Assembly (NCBI GenBank): GCA_022828125.1
Contig: JAJEJD010000018.1
Coordinates: 1 to 64,000, forward strand
DNA: 64,000 bases
Reading direction: 5' to 3'
Source: a bacterium
Lineage (GTDB): Bacteria; UBA8248
The notes under the pieces are model-generated. The model worked only from the letters and a program-made list of their open reading frames with translations, was not told where the DNA came from and did no database searches. Position 1 is the stretch's first letter. Each line of letters starts with the position of its first letter. The position numbers and the translations under genes are program-made. Positions 9,350-18,691 of this stretch are shown here, in pieces.

Positions 9350-10170
9350 GTAAAATCGCATTCACCAAGTTCAGCGGAAGCGGCAACGACTTCATATTCA
9401 TCGACAACAGGAACCTGGAGCACCGGGCCGACGAGATGATCGGTTTCGTCCAGAGAGTCTGCCGCAGGGGCCAGTCCGTGGGCGCGGACGGGCTGATGTT
9501 CATCGAACCGAGCGAGCGGGCCGATTTCAAGTGGCGGTTCTTCAACGCCGACGGCTCCGAGGGCGAGATGTGCGGGAACGGCGGGCGCTGCGCCGCGCGC
9601 TTTGCGAGGGAGCTGGGGATCGCGGCGGATTCGGTGTCGTTCGAGACCATCGCGGGCGTCATCGACGCGACGATGAACGGCTCATCCGTCAAGCTGAGGA
9701 TGACCCAGCCCTTTGATTATCGCGCGGGTATAGAACTCGATATCAACGGGAGAGGGGTGGTGGTGGATCACATGAATACCGGCGTCCCCCACGCGGTGGA
9801 GTTCACCGACGACGTGGAGACGGTCGATATCGTGGGCGACGGCCGGGCGATCCGCACCCACGATGCCTTTGCGCCTGCGGGCGCGAACGCGAACTTCGCC
9901 CGGGTGAGCGGGGCGAATTCGGTCGTCTTGAGAACCTACGAGCGGGGCGTGGAGAACGAGACCTTGGCCTGCGGCACGGGCGCCGTGGCGACGGCGATAC
10001 TCGCCGCAACGCGCGGGCTGGTGACCGCTCCCGTGGACGTCAACGTGCGCAGCGGCGAAATCCTCAAAATCTATTTCGAGGGCACTGGCGCGGACGTGCG
10101 CGACGTCTACATGGAAGGGGAGACCAGGCTCGTCTACCAGGGAGAGATGACGGAAGAGGCTCTGCTCTGA
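9346..10170 (+). CDS. dapF: Diaminopimelate epimerase
   Basis: GTG start at 9346 overlapping lysA stop; FTKFSGSGNDFIFID, GNGGRCAARF, ETLACGTGAVATA. Confidence 0.96.
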   Translation: MSKIAFTKFSGSGNDFIFIDNRNLEHRADEMIGFVQRVCRRGQSVGADGLMFIEPSERADFKWRFFNADGSEGEMCGNGGRCAARFARELGIAADSVSFETIAGVIDATMNGSSVKLRMTQPFDYRAGIELDINGRGVVVDHMNTGVPHAVEFTDDVETVDIVGDGRAIRTHDAFAPAGANANFARVSGANSVVLRTYERGVENETLACGTGAVATAILAATRGLVTAPVDVNVRSGEILKIYFEGTGADVRDVYMEGETRLVYQGEMTEEALL

Positions 10171-10220
10171 AGAGGTTGCTGGAAAAGTCCTGTCTGCACC
10201 CCCGCAAACCGCCAACACCT

Positions 10221-10313
10221 CTTTCCTCACCCTGAGTAGCCGCCGAAGGCGGCGTATCGAAGGGCGAGAGGGCATCCTTCGATACGCGGCTCCGCCGCTA
10301 CTCAGGATGAGGG
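10221..10313. repeat. Inverted repeat CCTCACCCTGAGTAGCCGCCGAAGGCGGCGTATCGAAGG ... CCTTCGATACGCGGCTCCGCCGCTACTCAGGATGAGG
   Basis: Direct reading; same family at 30013-30182. Confidence 0.85.
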
Positions 10314-10407
10314 TTTGGGGCTGACCGAAGAGGGAGGGTTCACAGCAAGGGGGAATGAGGAATTCAGAGGGAATCATGCTTCACGCGCCTTCCCCTGGCT
10401 TAAAACC

Positions 10408-10520
10408 AACCCCCCCTACCCCCCCTTGTCAGGGGGGCAAGAAAAAGCAAAACCCCCTCAGCCCAGCGGGAGCGCATCGCCTTTTTTTACCCCCCTGTCA
10501 AGGGGGGGTAGGGGGGGGTT
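10408..10520. repeat. Inverted pair of G-tract repeats, about 113 bp
   Basis: ACCCCCCCTACCCCCCCTTGTCAGGGGGG ... CCCCCCTGTCAAGGGGGGGTAGGGGGGG. Confidence 0.75.
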
Positions 10521-10570
10521 GCTCTTTTGACAAGGGTTTTCTTGACAGCCCCTTTGAATCAGGGGCTGCG

Positions 10571-10753
10571 TTATCCTTCTTCCCCGGATGAGGCAGCGCT
10601 CAGGAAACCATCCCGCCAGAGTTCTCTCAGGAGAACGCACACTAACGCCAAAGCGATGAGTATGGCGCTTGCAAGGGCGAAATCGAGCAAGTCGTATCCG
10701 GCGTAAATCTCATACATCAAAATCCACATGGCGGCTCCAACCGATGGGCCCAA
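10571..10753 (-). CDS. Possible small membrane protein (up to 60 aa)
   Basis: One strong hydrophobic segment (LDFALASAILIALALVCVLL); short, start uncertain. Confidence 0.35.
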   Translation of the reverse strand: MGPSVGAAMWILMYEIYAGYDLLDFALASAILIALALVCVLLRELWRDGFLSAASSGEEG

Positions 10754-10801
10754 AAGCCCGGGACATGGTTTTCACGCCATGCCCCGGGGCGTCGGGACGT
10801 T

Positions 10802-11413
10802 CTAGTAAGTCTGGGACTGCTTCCCGGAACCCTGGCCTTTGAACATCTCCTTATGGAACCCGGGTCCCCGGCCACCGCGCTTCCGGGCGATTTTCGAGAG
10901 CTGCTTCTGCTGGTCGTCGCTCAGGACGGCTTTCCCCTCCTGAATCGCCTTGAGGCGCGCAATCCGCAAATCCACCCGCATGCTCGAGATCTCGCGGATT
11001 TTCTTCTCCACGTCGGCGAGGTCGACTTTATCGGCGTCGAGCGCGCGCTTGAGGTCGATTCCGCGGGCCTTCATATCGGCGCGTTCTTTCACCGCCTTCT
11101 TGGAGAACGCGTCCCGGATGTCCTTGAGGCGCTTCACCTGATCGTCGGTGAGCTTGAGCTCTTCATGGTTCCTGAGCGCAATGGAAACCAGCGGGCGCGC
11201 CGAATAGGGCAGCGGGCCGCGCATTCCGCGGCGTCCCCGGTAGCCGGGCCAGCCGAGATGCGCGTCTTTCATCATTTTTTCGATCATTTGCGGCATCGAA
11301 TGCGGGCCCCACGGGCCAGGCTTGGGATCCTCCTGGGCCTGGGCCGCGCCGGCGAGACCGAGGCTCAGTGCGGCGGCCAGGACGGCTGTGGTAAAGCGTT
11401 TTTGACGTTTCAT
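10802..11413 (-). CDS. Periplasmic Spy/CpxP-like (LTXXQ motif) protein
   Basis: Signal peptide MKRQKRFTTAVLAAALSLGLAGAAQAQ; LKLTDDQVKRLKDI and AVLSDDQQKQLSKI LTxxQ-like repeats; Met at 11413. Confidence 0.8.
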   Translation of the reverse strand: MKRQKRFTTAVLAAALSLGLAGAAQAQEDPKPGPWGPHSMPQMIEKMMKDAHLGWPGYRGRRGMRGPLPYSARPLVSIALRNHEELKLTDDQVKRLKDIRDAFSKKAVKERADMKARGIDLKRALDADKVDLADVEKKIREISSMRVDLRIARLKAIQEGKAVLSDDQQKQLSKIARKRGGRGPGFHKEMFKGQGSGKQSQTY

Positions 11414-11479
11414 AATAAAATTCCTCCGGTGTTGCGTTCGTGCTTCCGTTTGCGGCGGCATTGCGTTTGTTGCAGGGAT

Positions 11480-12055
11480 TTACTGCTTCTTCGACTGACC
11501 GGCCGGGTCGCCTGGGCGGTACTTTCTGTACTTCCCCCATCTTTTTTTGCGTCTTTCCTCGTATTTTTTCACCATTTCGTCGAAAGATGTTTGTTGCTCG
11601 GCATTGAGGAGAGAGCGCACGTCTCTGCGAATTTCCTGCATGATGGAACTGATCTGCGGCCACATCTGGCTTCTGATCTCGCGGATACGCGCATAGTGGC
11701 GCTCGAGCGCGCGGTCCACGTTTTCCCGTTGTGTGGTATTCAGGTTCAGGTCCCGCTCCAGCCGGCGCATGAAACGCCTCTCGCCCCTGGAGCGGCGTCT
11801 CTCGCTTTTGGCGCTTTCGGTGCGGCGAATGCGGGCGCCGCGCTCCAGGCTTTTGCTTCGTAAGGAGCGGGCCACGGAAGCCGCGGGTTCCGCGGCTCCG
11901 GTGCGGGGCTCGAAGGCGCGGGACATGAATTCCTTGTGGTGCTTGTATTCCGCGTATTTGTGTCCGCCGACGTAGCCGGTGCCCGCGCCCGCCAGGAACA
12001 CGACCAAAAGCACGGCCGATGCCTTCATGAATTCTTTCGTGAACCAGGTTTTCAT
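11480..12055 (-). CDS. Membrane-anchored LTXXQ/heavy-metal-sensor-like protein
   Basis: N-terminal TM segment, His-rich stretch GGHKYAEYKHHKEF, helical LNLNTTQRENVDRALERHYARI and LLNAEQQTSFDEMVKKYEER. Confidence 0.65.
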   Translation of the reverse strand: MKTWFTKEFMKASAVLLVVFLAGAGTGYVGGHKYAEYKHHKEFMSRAFEPRTGAAEPAASVARSLRSKSLERGARIRRTESAKSERRRSRGERRFMRRLERDLNLNTTQRENVDRALERHYARIREIRSQMWPQISSIMQEIRRDVRSLLNAEQQTSFDEMVKKYEERRKKRWGKYRKYRPGDPAGQSKKQ

Positions 12056-12072
12056 CGTCTCAATCTCTCTGC

Positions 12073-12531
12073 CTAACGCTCAGGCCCGGCGTGGACGGCG
12101 TATTGAAGCAGTTCCATGCCTGTTTGCGCTTCGAGCGCGTTGCTGATCAACATCGTTGGGTTCAGGGGATTTCTGCCTGTATATTGCGCCAGATACGTTT
12201 GGCGCTCCAGGTTGCGCGCCTGCCTCTCGGCGCTTTGGCTCAAGAAAAGGCCCGCAACGATAAGCAGGACGCCCAGGGCGGCCGCCGCGAATCTCGGCCC
12301 CGTAGCGGCCAGCGCCGCGGCGAAGGAGAAGCCGTTCCGGGCTCGCCCTTCATGGGCGGCGAGCCGGGGGCGCAGCTTCTCCCAGAGTTTCTCGTCCGGC
12401 TCCGGCGCATCCTCGCGCGCGTCTTCGAACAGGGCCTTGAGTTCCGCGACCGTCTCGTCTTCGGGCCTGTGAGCGTCCCAGTCCCCCGTGCTTCGACCTC
12501 TGTCAAGAATGTTTTCCCACCAGCGCATCAA
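12073..12531 (-). CDS. Putative membrane anti-sigma factor
   Basis: Starts 4 nt inside the upstream ECF sigma gene; cytosolic N-terminus then single TM (FAAAALGVLLIVAGLFL). Confidence 0.65.
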   Translation of the reverse strand: MMRWWENILDRGRSTGDWDAHRPEDETVAELKALFEDAREDAPEPDEKLWEKLRPRLAAHEGRARNGFSFAAALAATGPRFAAAALGVLLIVAGLFLSQSAERQARNLERQTYLAQYTGRNPLNPTMLISNALEAQTGMELLQYAVHAGPER

Positions 12532-13178
12532 GAATCCTCCTGCCCTTCTCGACCTTCCTTCTTGTCATCCTCGGCCGCTTTCCTGAGAGCCTTGCGCGCG
12601 CGGTTGAGCCTCGATTTCACCGTGCCGTGCCTGATCTGGAGCACTTCGGCCATTTCATCGTAACTCATTCCCTCGAGTTCGCGCATCACCAGAATCCGGC
12701 GGTGTTTCTCCGGCAATCGGGACAAGAGTTTCTGGAGTTTATCGCTCGCGCGTTTTTCCTGCATCTCACGCAGTTCGTCGTGACCTTCCGGGTTTTCGGG
12801 CGCGGGCTCATCGGCGATTTGCTCTTCGTCGATCTCCAGCGGCGGCGGCCCGCCGCGCTTCAGGTAGTCGCGGCAGTGATTGACCGCAATGCGGTAGACC
12901 CAGGTGGAAAACCTGGCGTCTCCCCGGAATTTCGGCAGGGCGAGATACGCTTTCAGGAATATCTCCTGAACGACGTCGTCGGTGTCCTCTCTGCGTTCAC
13001 CGAGCATCCCCCACACGAGGCGCTTGATTTTTGCGGCGTTTTGACGCACCAAGGGTTCGAAAGCGTCCTTGTCGCCGTTCTGGCAGCGTTTGATCCAGGC
13101 GGATTCCTGGTGTTCTTCGTGCGGGGCTTCCAAAAGTCCCATTCCCCAAGCCGGTATCGCCAGAGTGAACATCTTCAT
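12528..13178 (-). CDS. ECF-family RNA polymerase sigma factor (RpoE-like)
   Basis: Sigma-70 region 2 (VVQEIFLKAYLALPKFRGDARFSTWVYRIAVNHCRDYLKR) and region 4 (LPEKHRRILVMRELEGMSYDEMAEVLQIRHGTVKSRLNRARKALR). Confidence 0.95.
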   Translation of the reverse strand: MKMFTLAIPAWGMGLLEAPHEEHQESAWIKRCQNGDKDAFEPLVRQNAAKIKRLVWGMLGERREDTDDVVQEIFLKAYLALPKFRGDARFSTWVYRIAVNHCRDYLKRGGPPPLEIDEEQIADEPAPENPEGHDELREMQEKRASDKLQKLLSRLPEKHRRILVMRELEGMSYDEMAEVLQIRHGTVKSRLNRARKALRKAAEDDKKEGREGQEDS

Positions 13179-13344
13179 CGCCTTATCGTATCAAATATGC
13201 TGTCAGAATGCGGGCGTTTTTCACATTTCTTCTCCCTACACCCCTTATGACGCCCCCAGGTTCCCACTTCGAGGCAAAAGCGCATATAATACGCTTTACA
13301 ATCAATGACTTGTTGAATTTTCATTATCAGGGAAGGGGAATCCC

Positions 13345-14145
13345 GTGTCGATACGAATCGTCGTGGCCGGAGCCGGCGGCAGAATGGGGGGCCGCATCAT
13401 CCACCAGATCGCCTCATCGAGCGATCTCACCCTCTCGGGCGCGCTCGAGCGCGAGGATTTCGGGGAATTGGACGCGGATGCGGGCGCGCACGCGGGCTGC
13501 GGAGAAATGGGCGTCGCGCTCACCAGTGATACATCTTCGTTGAGCGGCGACGTGCTGGTCTCCTTCGCGATCCCAGAAGCGAGCGTCGCCCACGTTCGCC
13601 TGGCGGCGGAGAAGGGGATGGCCGCCGTCGTCGGCACCACGGGCTTCTCGGACGCCCAGCGCGAGGAGATAGCGGGCTTCGGTGACAGCATCGCCTGCGT
13701 CCTGGCGCCGAACATGAGCGTGGGGGTGAACGTTTCCTTTCGCCTGATAGAAGAGGCGGCAAGGCTCCTGGGCGAGGCCTACGACATCGAGGTAATCGAA
13801 ACGCACCACAACCAGAAAATAGACGCCCCCTCGGGTACGGCGGTGCGCATGGGGGAGATTCTGGCCCGTGTGACGGGCAGGCAATACCCCGAAGACGCCG
13901 TTTTTCACCGCGAGGGGCAGACGGGTATACGCCCCGAGGGCGTCATCGGCATGCAGACCCTGCGCGGCGGCGACGTGCCGGGCGAGCACACCGTCTATTT
14001 CTTCGGGATGGGCGAGCGGGTGGAGATCACGCACCGCGCCGGCAGCCGGGATAATTTCGCGGCGGGCGCCGTTCGCGCGATACGCTGGGTGGCGGACAAA
14101 TCCCCCGGGGTCTACGGCATGGAGGACGTTCTGGGGCTTTCATAG
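13345..14145 (+). CDS. dapB: 4-hydroxy-tetrahydrodipicolinate reductase
   Basis: GTG start; RIVVAGAGGRMGGRII; VIETHHNQKIDAPSGTA; ITHRAGSRDNFAAGAVRA. Confidence 0.95.
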   Translation: MSIRIVVAGAGGRMGGRIIHQIASSSDLTLSGALEREDFGELDADAGAHAGCGEMGVALTSDTSSLSGDVLVSFAIPEASVAHVRLAAEKGMAAVVGTTGFSDAQREEIAGFGDSIACVLAPNMSVGVNVSFRLIEEAARLLGEAYDIEVIETHHNQKIDAPSGTAVRMGEILARVTGRQYPEDAVFHREGQTGIRPEGVIGMQTLRGGDVPGEHTVYFFGMGERVEITHRAGSRDNFAAGAVRAIRWVADKSPGVYGMEDVLGLS

Positions 14146-14196
14146 GGCTCATCCCTTGAATTTTTACTATCGACAACACCATGAGGAGATACGTGG

Positions 14197-14718
14197 ATGG
14201 CTCATGAAATCGAAGCGGCGGGGGTCGAATACATCAAGGCTGCGGACGGGAGGACGCTGGCGCAGGTCATCAGGAACAACTTTGACGATTACGCGGCCTT
14301 CCCGCCTTATCTCGACTCGGAAGAAGAGCGCGCTCATCTGGCGGAAGCCTACTCCGGCGCCGACCCCGAAACCGAGCGGAGGACGAAGGCGCACATGACG
14401 CCGGACGAGAACCCGCTCCAGATCGTCATGCTGAACAGAAACCCCGGCGCCGTCGTGAACCCCCACTACCACGAGGTGACGGAGCGTCCCGCCAACACGA
14501 CGCGCCATCAGATCATGATCTGCCGCTCGGGCCGGATGCGGATCGGCGTCTACGCCAAAGAGGGCGACCATGCCGCCGACGTGGACCTGGCGCCCGGCGA
14601 CTTGATTCTCATGTACGAGGGGCACCGCATCGAGTTCCTGGAGGCGGGCACGAGGGCCATCGAGATCAAGGAGGGGCCCTTCCCGGAAACCGACGAGGCG
14701 GACAAGGTCGATTTTTGA
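14197..14718 (+). CDS. Cupin-domain protein
   Basis: HYHEVTERP and PGDLILMYEGHRIEFLEAG cupin-like motifs. Confidence 0.6.
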   Translation: MAHEIEAAGVEYIKAADGRTLAQVIRNNFDDYAAFPPYLDSEEERAHLAEAYSGADPETERRTKAHMTPDENPLQIVMLNRNPGAVVNPHYHEVTERPANTTRHQIMICRSGRMRIGVYAKEGDHAADVDLAPGDLILMYEGHRIEFLEAGTRAIEIKEGPFPETDEADKVDF

Positions 14719-14793
14719 TTTTCTTGAAGTGGTGAGGCCTTGTCCCGGCCAGGGGATGTTGAAAACCCTTTGCCGTTAGATCGGGAATTCACC

Positions 14794-14867
14794 GTAGGGG
14801 CGGACCTGCGTGTCCGCCCGTTTTTCGTTTCCGCGGGGGCAGGGCGGACACGCAGGTCCGCCCCTAC
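14794..14867. repeat. Inverted repeat GTAGGGGCGGACCTGCGTGTCCGCCC ... GGGCGGACACGCAGGTCCGCCCCTAC
   Basis: Two near-perfect arms in opposite orientation, each itself palindromic. Confidence 0.85.
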
Positions 14868-14888
14868 GGGTCGTAATTCACCAACACC

Positions 14889-15024
14889 GTCATTCCGGCG
14901 AAAGCCGGAATCCATTTTACGCCTTTTGCCTTTCATCAGGGTTCCCGCGCATCATCGGGGAAGGAAAAGCCGCCGTTCATTCATCCGCGTCCGCAGAGGG
15001 ATTCCGGCTTTCGCCGGAATGACG
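14889..15024. repeat. Inverted pair of GTCATTCCGGCGAAAGCCGGAATCC (dRS3-like) repeats
   Basis: Arms at about 14889-14919 and 14996-15024. Confidence 0.85.
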
Positions 15025-15084
15025 AGCAAAAGCGGAAACCCCCGGTTTCCGGCATTCCCTCGCGCCCTGGTCGGAATGGACCTG

Positions 15085-15265
15085 TAGGTGGCGGTCCCTC
15101 CTCGGGACCGCCCCACGCATATATGCGGCCCATGGTTGAAAGGCGAAAAAGAAGGGTCGCATGTATGCGACCCCTACGGGCGTCCTTACCGTGATACCAG
15201 CCTCAGCCTCAACCGTTGCGGGATTTTGCCTTTGTAGTAACAGGCCCCTGTGCCTGCCCTGGTTG
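15085..15265. repeat. Cluster of GTAGG...C-type palindromes (GTAGGTGGCGGTCCCTCCTCGGGACCGCC; GGGTCGCATGTATGCGACCCCTAC; GTAACAGGCCCCTGTGCCTGCCC)
   Basis: Direct reading. Confidence 0.65.
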
Positions 15266-15284
15266 CCCCGCGCCTACCCCCGCC

Positions 15285-16253
15285 CTAGGCGCCCGAAGCG
15301 GCGACCCCGACTTGCTTGGCGAGGGTTTTCGCCGCCTCCTGGTAGGATTTCTGCAGTTCGGGGCTCGGCGCGACCGGGTTGTGGTAGCGGCCCAGGAAGC
15401 GGTTCTCCTTGCTCCAGAGTTCCCGCACCTGGAGGATGGAATCGACGGTGCCGTCGCTCTTCTCGTCCACGAACATGTAGTAGTAGCGGCTGTACTGGTT
15501 CGTGACGTTTCCGAAGAATTTCTCGTCCTTGTGGTAGATTTTCTGGAACGCCTCGGCCGGGGCCTGGAGCCTTAAGGTCCTTCCGCCGAATATCGAATCG
15601 GACACTTCGAGCGTATATTTCTTGCCGCCGATCGTCTGGTTGACCGAATAGACGCTGCCCGAAAGCGTCGGTTTCCTGTCCCCCAGCGCGAATGCGCTCA
15701 GTTTCCCGTAGAGGCTGGTGTTCACGGATTTCGAAAAGTTGTTCGAGATGCCGTAGACCACGAGCAGTATCACCGCCGCGGCGAGGAAAACGAGGGTGGG
15801 GGAGCGTCTCGCCGGTTTCCCGTCTTCTTCCATGCCCCGGTTGGTGGCCACGTCCTCTCTCATCTCGGAGAGGTCCTTGTACATCTCCTCCGGCGTGAGT
15901 TCCAGAGGCTCAGGCAGCGGTTCGGGTTCGGGCGCCGCCTTCTTGGCCGGAGCGGCCGCCGCAGCACCTCCGCCTGCCGCCGCTGCCGCCGGGGCCGCAG
16001 CGCCGCCGCCCGCGAAGAAATCCGCGTTTATCTGGGTGTATTTGCTCCATTGGGAGGGCAGGTCGCTTTCTTCGAAAATGGCGTCCACCGGACAGGCCGG
16101 CACGCAGGCCGCGCAGTCGATGCACTCGACGGGGTCGATGTAGAGCATCGGGCTCGATCCGTCCGCCGCCTCATGGATGCAGTCGACCGGGCATACGTCT
16201 ACGCATGCGGTGTCCTTGGTGTCGATGCATGGTTCCGCGATGACGTGGGTCAT
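15285..16253 (-). CDS. Ferredoxin (two Fe-S motifs) fused via an Ala/Pro-rich linker to a TM helix and an uncharacterised C-terminal domain
   Basis: CIDTKDTACVDVCPVDCIHE and CIDCAACVPACPVDAI; linker AAAPAAAAAGGGAAAAAPAKKAAPEPEPLPEPLELTPEEMY; TM PTLVFLAAAVILLVVYGI; Met at 16253. Confidence 0.85.
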   Translation of the reverse strand: MTHVIAEPCIDTKDTACVDVCPVDCIHEAADGSSPMLYIDPVECIDCAACVPACPVDAIFEESDLPSQWSKYTQINADFFAGGGAAAPAAAAAGGGAAAAAPAKKAAPEPEPLPEPLELTPEEMYKDLSEMREDVATNRGMEEDGKPARRSPTLVFLAAAVILLVVYGISNNFSKSVNTSLYGKLSAFALGDRKPTLSGSVYSVNQTIGGKKYTLEVSDSIFGGRTLRLQAPAEAFQKIYHKDEKFFGNVTNQYSRYYYMFVDEKSDGTVDSILQVRELWSKENRFLGRYHNPVAPSPELQKSYQEAAKTLAKQVGVAASGA

Positions 16254-16512
16254 CGGAATGCGCTCCTCAAGCAAGAGTCCGGGCAAATGATTGCGCACCT
16301 TGACGGCGCGATTTCGAACGCGGGGATGTTAGCACTTTTTTTCGGGGAAACACAATCCGCATGGGGGATAAGGCAAGGTTTTGGGGGTGGAGGGCGGTGC
16401 GTCTGTAGTCTCGCTGATATTAAAGTCGCCAAAACCATATTCCGCTCAGATTTAGGCGCGTTCTTCGATATAGTGCATACGTTAAATCTGACTGTAACTT
16501 AAGAAATTTTCT

Positions 16513-16926
16513 TCACCACCCCAGATCCCGGCAAACGAACTTTCGTCCACCATCAGCGGCAACAGGACGCTTCGGCGCGAAACAGGCGGCCCACTTAAAG
16601 TCGCCATAGCCAGACCCGGTTAGCTGTTTACGGCCTGGTTTCAGGGTCCAAAAAACGTAGTATTCATCTCCTCTTGGTTGTATGTCACAATGTGATGGAT
16701 GGTTCGGATCCATAAATTGGCTGTTGATTTTTGTGTAACAGTAACCAATGTTTATCGTTTTCGTGCACGTGTTGTAGTAGTGTTCATGCTTCTTTATTCT
16801 GCCGAGCCCATCCCGTAAATCCACCCAAACCAGACGGATGCAATCCATCGCCGACTGGGCAAAGCCCGCGGCAGGAATGAGCAACGTGATCACCAAAATC
16901 GCTAAAGCAAGCGAGTGTCTATTCAT
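16513..16926 (-). CDS. Hypothetical secreted protein
   Basis: Signal peptide MNRHSLALAILVITLLIPAAGFAQS; several Cys in mature part; Met at 16926. Confidence 0.6.
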   Translation of the reverse strand: MNRHSLALAILVITLLIPAAGFAQSAMDCIRLVWVDLRDGLGRIKKHEHYYNTCTKTINIGYCYTKINSQFMDPNHPSHCDIQPRGDEYYVFWTLKPGRKQLTGSGYGDFKWAACFAPKRPVAADGGRKFVCRDLGW

Positions 16927-17515
16927 CGTTGATTCCTTTTCCGCAGGAATGCATTGCCTTAATTTTTTACCTATCCCCCGGATTTGACAGTGATTCTCAC
17001 AGGTGCGCGATTGCCGAAAAGACACATGCTATCCGACTTCTATTTTCTCTCAGCAATGACGCGCAACGTTATGGATAATGCTTAAAATATAGGGCATCGC
17101 ACACGTCATCGCGTCCCCAGAATTAGGGAGATATGGCGGAATTATTTGAATTTTTTCAGGGGATTTTCGGGAAATCCAACGACTATAACGCCGGCTATTA
17201 ACTTCGAATTCGTGACCTAGCTGGCGGGTTGACAAAAACCGCGTAGGCGACGCCGTCATTTCCGGTTTCTCATGGCGAGTTGTGCCAGATACTCACCGCC
17301 TTCTCCCACTCGGCGTATCCGCCGGATTTTGCAGCATTCCAACCCCACCCCCAAACCTTGCCGTTCAATCCAAGCCGTGCTAGGTTTCCGGCTCATGGAA
17401 TCTGGAAAACCGAGCATCTTGCGAGAAACTGCATCAGGAAAACCATGCAACTAGCTGAAACATAATTGCTAACGGATATATCAATTTCTGTCCCACATCA
17501 CTCTTGAGGAATTTC

Positions 17516-18691
17516 ATGGCGTCAATCAATATCGAACGCGCGCACAGGCTCAAGCGCCTGCCTCCCTATCTCTTCGCGGAAATCGACCGGATGAAGGCGG
17601 AAGTCGCCGATTCGGGAATGGACATCATCAGCCTGGGGATCGGCGACCCGGACCTGCCGACGCCCGGCCACATCATCGAAGAGTTGGACGTGGCCTCGCG
17701 CAAGATCACGAACCACCAGTATCCCTCCTATGAGGGCATGCCGTCCTACCGCAAGGCCGTGGCGGACTGGTACGGGTCGCGCTTCGGGGTCGCTCTCGAC
17801 CCGGCTTCGGAAGTCATCTCCCTCATCGGTTCGAAAGAGGGCATCGCGCACATACCGCTGGCGTTCGTGGACCCGGGCGACCACGTGCTCGTGCCGGACC
17901 CGGCGTATCCCGTCTACGAGATAGGAACCTATTTCGCGGACGGTAAGGTGCACTTCATGCCCCTGGTCGCGGAAAACGATTTCCTGCCCGATCTGGGCGC
18001 GATTCCCACGGACGTGGCGAAGAACACGAAGCTCATGTTCATCAACTACCCGAACAACCCCACCGCCGCCTGTGCGGAAGTGGATTTCTACAACGAACTC
18101 GTCGAGTTCGCCCGGGCGTATGGCATCATCGTCTGCAGCGACAACGCCTACTCCGAGATGGCTTTTGACGGGTACGAGCCCATCAGCTTCCTGAATGCGG
18201 AGGGTGCGAAGGACGTGGGCGTCGAGTTCCACTCGTGCTCGAAGACCTACAACATGACGGGCTGGCGCATCGCGAGCGCCGTGGGGAACGCGGAGGTCCT
18301 GGCGGGTCTCGGCGCCATCAAGACGAACGTGGACTCGGGCGTGTTCGGCGCGGTGCAGGAAGCGGGCATCAAGGCGATGAGCGCGGATCAGGCCTGCGTG
18401 GCCGAGATGCGCAAGATGTACCAGGGCAGGCGCGACGTCGTGATGGAAGGCCTCAAGAAACTGGGCCTTCAGGCGAATACGCCCAAGGCCACGTTCTACG
18501 TCTGGGTGCGGTGCCCCGAGGGCTTCACCTCAAGTGAGTTCACCGCGCACGTTCTGAGAAATTGCGGCGTCGTCACCACGCCGGGGAACGGTTTCGGCCC
18601 CTCCGGCGAGGGATATATCCGCTTCGCCCTGACGGTCCCTGAAGCCAGGCTCAAGGAAGCGCTCGAGAGAATCGAGAAGGCGGGCTTTTGA
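17516..18691 (+). CDS. dapL: LL-diaminopimelate aminotransferase (class I/II PLP aminotransferase)
   Basis: [78 protein letters not shown]. Confidence 0.88.
   Translation: MASINIERAHRLKRLPPYLFAEIDRMKAEVADSGMDIISLGIGDPDLPTPGHIIEELDVASRKITNHQYPSYEGMPSYRKAVADWYGSRFGVALDPASEVISLIGSKEGIAHIPLAFVDPGDHVLVPDPAYPVYEIGTYFADGKVHFMPLVAENDFLPDLGAIPTDVAKNTKLMFINYPNNPTAACAEVDFYNELVEFARAYGIIVCSDNAYSEMAFDGYEPISFLNAEGAKDVGVEFHSCSKTYNMTGWRIASAVGNAEVLAGLGAIKTNVDSGVFGAVQEAGIKAMSADQACVAEMRKMYQGRRDVVMEGLKKLGLQANTPKATFYVWVRCPEGFTSSEFTAHVLRNCGVVTTPGNGFGPSGEGYIRFALTVPEARLKEALERIEKAGF

Noticed and set aside
8036-9361. 441-aa - strand ORF
   Set aside because: Exact shadow of lysA.
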